Shown one piece after another: positions 6,454-12,547 of a DNA stretch of 12,547 nucleotides. The stretch's first letter is position 1. The number at the start of each line of letters is the position of its first letter. The stretch comes from Candidatus Thiodictyon intracellulare (GTDB lineage: Bacteria > Pseudomonadota > Gammaproteobacteria > Chromatiales > Chromatiaceae), in NCBI GenBank assembly GCA_016292295.1, contig JADNEJ010000375.1, positions 1 through 12,547 on the forward strand, read 5' to 3'. The notes under the pieces were generated by a model. It was given only the letters and a program-made list of their open reading frames with translations. It had not been told where the DNA came from and ran no database searches. Both the position numbers and the translations under genes were made by a program.

Positions 6454-8385
6454 TCAGTGCTCGCCGGCGGGGCGGCCCAGGTGGCTGTCGTCCCGCGGCA
6501 GGTTCGTATCCCGGTCGTCGCTCGCGCGGTTCGCGCGCCCGGGGCAACTCGGCTCCTCGTCGTTCCAGTCCTTGGGCGGACGCGGTGGGCGTCCGAACAT
6601 GATGTCGTCGATCTGGTCCGCGTCGATGGTTTCGTACTTGATCAGGGCGGCGGCCATGGCGTGGAGTTTCTCGGTGTTGTCGGTCAGCAGTTGCCGGGCG
6701 CGGGCGTAGTTACGCTCGATGAAGCGCCGGACCTCTTCGTCGATCAGGTGGTTAGTCTCGTCGGAAACGCTCTTGTGCTGGGCCACGGAGTGGCCGAGAA
6801 AGATCTCCTGTTCCTCCTCACTGTAGGTCAGGGGTCCGAGCCGGTCCGACAGGCCCCACTTGGTCACCATGCTGCGGGCGATGTCGGTGGCGCGGTGGAT
6901 ATCATTCTGGGCACCGGTGGTGACGCTCTCGGCCCCGAAGATCAGCTCCTCCGCCACGCGCCCGCCGAACAGGCTGGAGATGCTCGACTCCAGACGCTGT
7001 TTACTGTAGCTGAAGCGGTCGTCTTCGGGCAGGAAGAGCGTCACGCCCAGGGCGCGCCCGCGCGGGATGATGCTGACCTTGTGCACGGGGTCGTGCTCCG
7101 GCACCAGACGTCCGACGATGGCGTGGCCGGACTCGTGATAGGCGGTGAGGCGCTTCTCCTCATCGGACATGACCATGGAGCGGCGCTCGGCACCCATCAT
7201 GATCTTGTCCTTGGCCTTCTCCATGTCCTCCATGTCCACCAGCTTCTTATTGGCGCGCGCGGCGAAGAGCGCCGCCTCGTTGATCAGGTTGGCGAGATCG
7301 GCGCCGGAGAAACCGGGGGTCCCGCGAGCGAGCACGGACGCCTTGACATCCTCGGCGGCCGGGATCTTGCGCATGTGAACCTTAAGGATCTGCTCACGCC
7401 CGCGCACGTCCGGCAGGGGCACGACCACCTGGCGGTCGAAGCGACCGGGACGCAGCAGGGCCGGGTCTAGCACGTCCGGGCGGTTGGTGGCGGCGATGAC
7501 GATCACGCCCTCGTTGCCCTCGAAGCCGTCCATCTCCACCAGCAACTGGTTGAGCGTCTGCTCGCGCTCGTCGTGACCGCCGCCCAGGCCCGCGCCGCGG
7601 TGACGGCCCACCGCGTCGATCTCGTCGATGAAGATGATGCAGGGAGCGTGCTTCTTGGCCTGCTCGAACATGTCGCGTACCCGGGAGGCACCCACGCCGA
7701 CGAACATCTCCACGAAGTCCGAGCCGGAGATGGTGAAGAAGGGGACCTTGGCTTCGCCTGCGATAGCCCGGGCGAGCAGAGTCTTGCCAGTCCCGGGGGG
7801 ACCGACCATCAGCACACCTTTGGGGATTTTGCCTCCGAGCTTTTGGAACTTCGCCGGGTCGCGCAGGAAGTCGACCATCTCCGAGACCTCATCCTTGGCC
7901 TCCTCGGCGCCCGCCACGTCTTGGAAAGTAACCTTGACCTGATCCTCGGAGAGCATCCGCGCACGGCTCTTGCCGAAGGACATGGCTCCCCGGCCGCCGC
8001 CCCCGCCCTGCATCTGGCGCATGAAGAGCACCCAGAGCCCGACCAGAATCAACAATGGGAACCAGTTGATCAGCATCGACATCAGGGCCGACGGCTTGTC
8101 CGGCGGGGCAGCCTTGATGATGACGTTGTTGTTCAGCAGGTCGCCCACCAGGCCGTCGTCACCCGGGCTGTAGGTGGAGAAGCGGCTCCCCGAGTCGGTG
8201 AGCCCCTCAATGGTGCGTCCCTGGATGGTGACCTCCTTCACGGTCCCCTGCTTGACCTGTTCAATAAAGGCGGAATAGGTCAGGTTGCGCGGGGCAGACC
8301 GCGTGGTGGTGAAATTGTTGAAGACGGACATCAGCACGATGGCGATGACCACCCATAGAATCAGATTCTTCGCCATATCGCTCAC
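6454..8385 (-). CDS. ftsH: ATP-dependent zinc metalloprotease FtsH
   Basis: FtsH is a membrane-anchored AAA+ protease that degrades misfolded membrane proteins and regulators such as sigma32 and LpxC. The 643-aa product has two N-terminal membrane segments (about 7-23 and 101-121) flanking a periplasmic domain, then the [18 protein letters not shown] linker. The AAA module has Walker A GPPGTGKT (195-202), Walker B IFIDEIDA (251-258) and the second region of homology [18 protein letters not shown] (301-318). The protease has the zinc motif HESGH (417-421), with Asp495 as the third ligand. The tail after about 600 is poorly conserved and charged, as usual. The start is GTG at 8385 with AGAGGCGAG upstream. 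An ATG three codons later (8376) gives the MAKNLILW start annotated in E. coli and is equally possible. It is flanked by rlmE 88 bases upstream and folP downstream. Confidence 0.98.
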   Translation of the reverse strand: MSDMAKNLILWVVIAIVLMSVFNNFTTTRSAPRNLTYSAFIEQVKQGTVKEVTIQGRTIEGLTDSGSRFSTYSPGDDGLVGDLLNNNVIIKAAPPDKPSALMSMLINWFPLLILVGLWVLFMRQMQGGGGGRGAMSFGKSRARMLSEDQVKVTFQDVAGAEEAKDEVSEMVDFLRDPAKFQKLGGKIPKGVLMVGPPGTGKTLLARAIAGEAKVPFFTISGSDFVEMFVGVGASRVRDMFEQAKKHAPCIIFIDEIDAVGRHRGAGLGGGHDEREQTLNQLLVEMDGFEGNEGVIVIAATNRPDVLDPALLRPGRFDRQVVVPLPDVRGREQILKVHMRKIPAAEDVKASVLARGTPGFSGADLANLINEAALFAARANKKLVDMEDMEKAKDKIMMGAERRSMVMSDEEKRLTAYHESGHAIVGRLVPEHDPVHKVSIIPRGRALGVTLFLPEDDRFSYSKQRLESSISSLFGGRVAEELIFGAESVTTGAQNDIHRATDIARSMVTKWGLSDRLGPLTYSEEEQEIFLGHSVAQHKSVSDETNHLIDEEVRRFIERNYARARQLLTDNTEKLHAMAAALIKYETIDADQIDDIMFGRPPRPPKDWNDEEPSCPGRANRASDDRDTNLPRDDSHLGRPAGEH

Positions 8386-8473
8386 GGCAGCTCGCCTCTG
8401 GTGGTGGGGTGCTCAGGGGAGGGCACCCGGCTCTATACGGGCAAAGTAACACCCTTATGATGCCGAAAAAAGG

Positions 8474-9097
8474 TCATTTCGGACGGAAGCCCTTGGCCAC
8501 CAGGTAGAGTTCCCGACTCGCGGGCCGCGAGGCCTGGGGCTTGCGGTTGGCTACCACGGCAAAATCGGCGCGCAAGCCTCGCAATATCTGGTCGAAGCCC
8601 GCCCCTTGAAAGGTCTTGACGACCAGGGCGCCGTCCGGCTTCAGGATCTCGCGCGCGAGATCCAGGGCCAGTTCCACCAGATAGGCGGTACGCGGCTGAT
8701 CGACCGTCGCCATTCCCGAGATATTGGGTGACATGTCGGACAGGACCAGATCCACCGGCGCGTCGCCGAGTTGCGCGCGCAGCTGCGCCAGGACCTCGGG
8801 CTCACGAAAGTCTCCGGTCAGGGACTGCACGCCTGACAAGGGGTCCATCGCGAGCAGGTCCAGGGCGAAAACCTGACCGCGCCCGCCGACCAGGCGCGCG
8901 GCGATCTGGGACCAACTGCCGGGGGCGGCGCCCAGATCGACCACCCGCATCCCGGGGCTCAGGAGGCGGTCCTTGTCCTGTAGCTCCAAGAGTTTGTAGG
9001 CGGCCCGCGAGCGGTAGCCCTCCTGTTGAGCGCGCTTCACATAAGGGTCGCTGAACTGGCGGTCGAGCCAGCGCCGGCTGGATTTGGTGCGTGCCAT
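8474..9097 (-). CDS. rlmE: 23S rRNA (uridine-2552-2'-O)-methyltransferase RlmE (RrmJ/FtsJ)
   Basis: RlmE methylates the 2'-OH of U2552 in the A-loop of 23S rRNA late in 50S assembly, using S-adenosylmethionine. The 207-aa length matches E. coli (209). The SAM-binding motif is VVDLGAAPGSWSQ (52-64). The catalytic K-D-K-E set is present as Lys35 (RAAYKLLE), Asp121 (LSDMSPNISG), Lys161 (VVKTFQGAGFD) and Glu196 (SRELYLVA), each offset by three from the E. coli positions. The ATG at 9097 starts four bases after the stop of the upstream membrane-protein gene, indicating co-transcription. Linkage to ftsH downstream is the classical arrangement. Confidence 0.97.
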   Translation of the reverse strand: MARTKSSRRWLDRQFSDPYVKRAQQEGYRSRAAYKLLELQDKDRLLSPGMRVVDLGAAPGSWSQIAARLVGGRGQVFALDLLAMDPLSGVQSLTGDFREPEVLAQLRAQLGDAPVDLVLSDMSPNISGMATVDQPRTAYLVELALDLAREILKPDGALVVKTFQGAGFDQILRGLRADFAVVANRKPQASRPASRELYLVAKGFRPK

Positions 9098-9101
9098 GGC
9101 G

Positions 9102-9953
9102 TTAGGCGTCGTGGACCCACGCGCAACCGAATGCCTCGATCAGCGCCCCCGCCGCCACCCCGCCCAAGACCCCGCCGAGTGTGGCGTACAGCAGGGCGTC
9201 GTAGATCCTGGCCGCGACCGCGCCCACCAGGCCGGACCCATTACCGAGCAGGGGCCCGGCCATCAGCCAGACACCGCCGGCGGCCAGCCCCGCCAAAGTG
9301 GCCAGGATCAACGCCTCGATCAGGCGGCAGGGGCGCGCCGCGATGCGTAGCCGGCTGATCCGGTCGGTCCACCAGCGCACGCTGGTCACATACAGGGCCC
9401 CCTTGACGCTGACCAGCAAGGCCAGCATTACGAAGGGCGAGGACGTCTGCGGACTCAGCGGTAGGGTCGCCGCGAGCAGGGCGCCGCAGGCCGCGCCGGT
9501 GGTGAGCCCCGCCAGGACCTTACCGGGTACCCGCCGGGTGCACTGGCCGGGAAAGGACACCAGCAGGCCCACCAGAGCGGCCACACCGGCCGCCACGGCG
9601 GCGGACTGGGTGAAATTGAGCAGATCCGCGGCGCTCGTCAAGAGCAGCACGCCCACCACGGCGCCGATCCCGGCACCCACGATGGCCAACTCGTGCGAGC
9701 TATAGAGGGCCGCACCCGCCGCCCCGGCCAAGGCGGCCGCGTAGGCCTCGGGGCCGGCGCCGAAGCGCTCGAAGATGGCAGTAAGTTCGAGAAAGAGCGG
9801 TGCGTAGATGAGCCCGATGAGTCCCCAGACCAGCCCACGCAGGAACATCAGTCGCGCTGCTGAGGGCAAGGCGGCCGCGAGACGCGGCGGACGTTGGCGT
9901 GGGGCACCGGCCGCTAAGGGCCTGGCAACCGCGGCCTGCTTTGCGATAGTCAT
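9102..9953 (-). CDS. Unrecognised multi-pass membrane protein
   Basis: I do not recognise the family. The 283-aa product has an Arg/Pro-rich N-terminus (1-35) followed by about eight hydrophobic segments, near 36-57, 70-85, 89-108, 116-134, 147-166, 173-192, 212-234 and 245-275. Several are rich in small residues, such as GAGIGAVVGVLLL and GVLGGVAAGAL, a glycine-zipper style that suggests tight helix packing. No catalytic or metal motif is visible. A short loop with RWWTDRISRLRIAARP (194-209) is probably cytoplasmic by the positive-inside rule. The ATG at 9953 has no clear Shine-Dalgarno sequence, so a start nearer residue 36 is possible. It lies four bases upstream of rlmE on the same strand and so may be transcribed with rlmE-ftsH. 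In E. coli this position is held by divergent yhbY. A transporter or an uncharacterised membrane protein are both possible. Confidence 0.75.
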   Translation of the reverse strand: MTIAKQAAVARPLAAGAPRQRPPRLAAALPSAARLMFLRGLVWGLIGLIYAPLFLELTAIFERFGAGPEAYAAALAGAAGAALYSSHELAIVGAGIGAVVGVLLLTSAADLLNFTQSAAVAAGVAALVGLLVSFPGQCTRRVPGKVLAGLTTGAACGALLAATLPLSPQTSSPFVMLALLVSVKGALYVTSVRWWTDRISRLRIAARPCRLIEALILATLAGLAAGGVWLMAGPLLGNGSGLVGAVAARIYDALLYATLGGVLGGVAAGALIEAFGCAWVHDA

Positions 9954-10080
9954 GGTGTCTGGAGGGGTACCGGGGTGGTAGCGGCTTGGAGCGGGCCCCG
10001 CGGCGCAGGATGCGCGGGATGACGATCAGGAGCATTGGGCCGCGATCGGACGCGAAGCCAAGGCCAGAGACAGAATGCGG

Positions 10081-10102
10081 AACGGGGCCCGCGGGCCCCG
10101 TT
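10081..10102 (-). terminator. Perfect GC-rich palindrome downstream of the HiPIP gene, possible terminator
   Basis: A 22-base perfect palindrome built around GGGGCCCGCGGGCCCC, with AAC/GTT at the edges, lies 41 bases past the HiPIP stop. On the minus strand it is preceded by GAGAAA and followed by only TT. It is therefore a strong stem with a weak U-tract. It most plausibly terminates or stabilises the HiPIP transcript; a protein-binding site is an alternative. Confidence 0.5.
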
Positions 10103-10143
10103 TCTCGACTCCCCGGCGGAAATGGGGATCGGGCAGGCTGCGA

Positions 10144-10497
10144 TCAAGCGGCCTTGACGGTCCAGGACGAGCACCAGCCCGCGGCACTTACGACCTTACC
10201 GGGGAACAGGGTGCAGTTCAGGTGACCGGGGACGTCACTGGCGGTCGAAAACTGACAGGTCGAGCAGGTCTGCTCGGCCACCGGCTTACCGGGACGGGCC
10301 GCCGCCACACGGTCGGACTTGGTGGCATCCGCGCTGTACTTCAGGGCGACGGCGGTCGGATCATCGGCAGCGACGGCCGGGGCCGCAGCGCGGGCGGGGC
10401 CGACACCGACCAGGTTGATGACCGGGATGGCGACAGCGGCGCCGAGCATCAGCTTGACGGCATCACGACGGCTCTCGCTCATTGGCTTATCGGACAT
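10144..10497 (-). CDS. hip: High-potential iron-sulfur protein (HiPIP), Tat-exported
   Basis: HiPIP is a small periplasmic electron carrier holding one [4Fe-4S] cluster. In purple bacteria it reduces the photosynthetic reaction centre or oxidases. The 117-aa precursor has a Tat signal peptide: twin arginines at 10-11 ([12 protein letters not shown]), a hydrophobic core to about residue 33, and ARA-A cleavage near 38. The mature part, about 79 aa, shows [20 protein letters not shown], a close match to the Chromatiaceae HiPIP N-terminal block. The cluster cysteines are Cys78, Cys81, Cys95 and Cys109 (C-x2-C-x13-C-x13-C), with FPGK and GWCSSW as the usual surroundings. The middle spacing is shorter than the x16 I recall for Allochromatium vinosum, so that loop is trimmed. 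GAGGAG precedes the ATG at 10497. It is monocistronic or weakly linked to the upstream NlpC/P60 gene (140-base gap). I could not identify its promoter. Confidence 0.96.
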   Translation of the reverse strand: MSDKPMSESRRDAVKLMLGAAVAIPVINLVGVGPARAAAPAVAADDPTAVALKYSADATKSDRVAAARPGKPVAEQTCSTCQFSTASDVPGHLNCTLFPGKVVSAAGWCSSWTVKAA

Positions 10498-10637
10498 GTC
10501 TGGAAACTCCTCAGGGTTGCACGATGATGTTGATGACCCGCCCCGGGACGATGCCTGGGACCGCGCGACATTCTGCAACAAGGGGCGGCAAAACGCGAGC
10601 CTCGACGCGTGGTGCACCCGACGCACCGACGCCAGGA

Positions 10638-11105
10638 TCAATCCAGGTAACTCCCCGCGCCGACATAGCGGGCGGTCCAGTAAGGCGTGTGCAACCGCGT
10701 CAGCCCGACCCTGTGCTGCGAGGTCGAGGCATGCACGAAACGGTCCGCATCGACCATCAGCCCCACATGGTGGACCCCCGGACCGGTATAAAAGAACACC
10801 AGGTCCCCCGGGCGCAACGCGTCCGGGCGCACCGGCCGGGCGGCGTGCAGTTGGTCCAATGACATCCGCGGGATGGACACTCCGGCCGTCTGGTAGGCGT
10901 AACGCGTCAAGCCGCTGCAATCGAGCGCCCGACCCGGCAGGGTGCCGCCGTAGCGATAGGGCGTACCCACCTGAGACAGCGCAGCGGACACTACCTCCGC
11001 CCGCTTGCCGCCCCCATCCGAACTGCCAAGCCCCGCGCAGCCGCCCAGCAGCATCACCGCGGCGCCCAGGATAGCACCCACCATCAGCCGAAGCACAATC
11101 TTCAT
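10638..11105 (-). CDS. NlpC/P60 family cell-wall hydrolase lipoprotein
   Basis: This family cleaves peptide bonds in peptidoglycan stems, usually D-Glu-mDAP, at the cell envelope. The 155-aa protein has a lipoprotein signal with lipobox LGGC (Cys23 acylated). The NlpC/P60 domain (about 36-155) includes [13 protein letters not shown] and the catalytic Cys63 in [11 protein letters not shown]. It continues with RPGDLVFFY, His113 in VHHVGLMVD and the third catalytic-site His125 in RFVHAS. The size and single domain resemble E. coli MepS (Spr) and NlpC. No binding domains are attached. The ATG at 11105 has GGGAG seven bases upstream. A promoter with a perfect -35 lies about 45-70 bases upstream, so it is transcribed from its own site. 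It is divergent from trxB across 379 bases. Confidence 0.93.
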   Translation of the reverse strand: MKIVLRLMVGAILGAAVMLLGGCAGLGSSDGGGKRAEVVSAALSQVGTPYRYGGTLPGRALDCSGLTRYAYQTAGVSIPRMSLDQLHAARPVRPDALRPGDLVFFYTGPGVHHVGLMVDADRFVHASTSQHRVGLTRLHTPYWTARYVGAGSYLD

Positions 11106-11147
11106 AATTAACTCCCGATTAACATCGCAATCAATTGTTTCGGATTC

Positions 11148-11176
11148 CTTTTAGACCTCACTTAACTCCTTGTCAA
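11148..11176 (-). promoter_or_regulatory. Sigma70-type promoter for the NlpC/P60 gene
   Basis: On the minus strand, -35 TTGACA (11176-11171, 6/6 consensus) and -10 TAAAAG (11153-11148, 4/6) are separated by exactly 17 bases. Transcription would start near 11141, giving a leader of about 36 bases. Confidence 0.6.
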
Positions 11177-11265
11177 CCAGGCTTGAGAGCCGCCTGCGAG
11201 CGCGCCCGTGCGGCGACTGGATCGCCGGTCGGGATTGTCCGGGCAGGTGCTGCGGACAGCTGTCC

Positions 11266-11293
11266 TTGACGGCTGCGGACCGGGGGTTAAAGT
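11266..11293 (+). promoter_or_regulatory. Candidate sigma70-type promoter for trxB
   Basis: -35 TTGACG (11266-11271, 5/6) and -10 TAAAGT (11288-11293, 4/6) are separated by 16 bases. The start would be near 11300, leaving an unusually long 5' leader of about 185 bases before trxB. Confidence 0.5.
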
Positions 11294-11295
11294 AA

Positions 11296-12450
<1,155 letters not shown>

Positions 12451-12547
12451 CGGGGTCTGACTCGGCCGTCGGATTGGGCGGCTAATCTTGGACTCGACTT
12501 TGGCCATTTTAGGCGACCCCAATCATCGTGCCAGCCGCAACCGGCAA

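Noticed and set aside
10610..10627. Small GGTGC...GCACC stem after the NlpC/P60 gene as a terminator
   Set aside because: Five-base stem, no T-run; indistinguishable from chance in GC-rich DNA.
12488..12547. Possible start of a gene (TTG, then DSTLAILGDPNHRASRNRQ) running off the window
   Set aside because: Open for only 20 codons, with a TTG start and no convincing ribosome binding site; nothing recognisable.

Overview
The window reads as chromosomal DNA of a GC-rich gammaproteobacterium, most likely a purple sulfur bacterium (Chromatiales/Chromatiaceae) or a close relative. Two things suggest this. One is a Tat-exported high-potential iron-sulfur protein (HiPIP), typical of Chromatiaceae. 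The other is the gammaproteobacterial gene order rlmE-ftsH-folP-glmM next to ratA/bamE/fur. The taxonomic assignment is inference; no rRNA is present.

Layout. Bases 1-2426 are accessory and decaying. A broken formylglycine-generating-enzyme-like (FGE/SUMF1) gene lies on the + strand (about 153-835). A second FGE copy lies on the - strand (1138-about 1866), tail-to-tail with the first. It is out of frame with an upstream TIR-domain gene (1776-2426), so TIR and FGE were probably once one TIR-FGE protein. All six in-frame nonsense codons in the two FGE copies fall at tryptophan positions (TGG to TGA or TAG). Between the copies lies a pair of inverted GTAG-type REP elements (991-1098) and an unrecognised minus-strand reading frame. 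Bases 1-152 hold no gene I can recognise.

Bases 2569-5379 are conserved housekeeping: fur (-) divergent from bamE (+), bamE convergent with ratA (-), and ratA nearly fused to glmM (-). A 188-base gap with an inverted 'taacaggat' repeat follows. Next come folP, ftsH, rlmE and an unrecognised multi-pass membrane protein, all on the minus strand and closely spaced from 9953 down to 5568. Transcription therefore runs membrane protein - rlmE - ftsH - folP - glmM - ratA. It links 23S rRNA methylation, membrane proteolysis, folate synthesis and the aminosugar supply for peptidoglycan and LPS.

Bases 10144-11105 carry the HiPIP gene and an NlpC/P60 lipoprotein, both on the minus strand. A 379-base intergenic region (11106-11484) holds two divergent sigma70-like promoters and a structured leader ahead of trxB (+, 11485-12450), a thioredoxin reductase. 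The last 97 bases hold no gene I can support.

I see no complete undescribed system. The parts least explained are the decayed TIR/FGE region, the repeat that supplies the end of folP, the trxB leader, and the unidentified membrane protein at the head of the rlmE-ftsH cluster. There are no tRNA, rRNA, CRISPR or insertion-sequence transposase genes.
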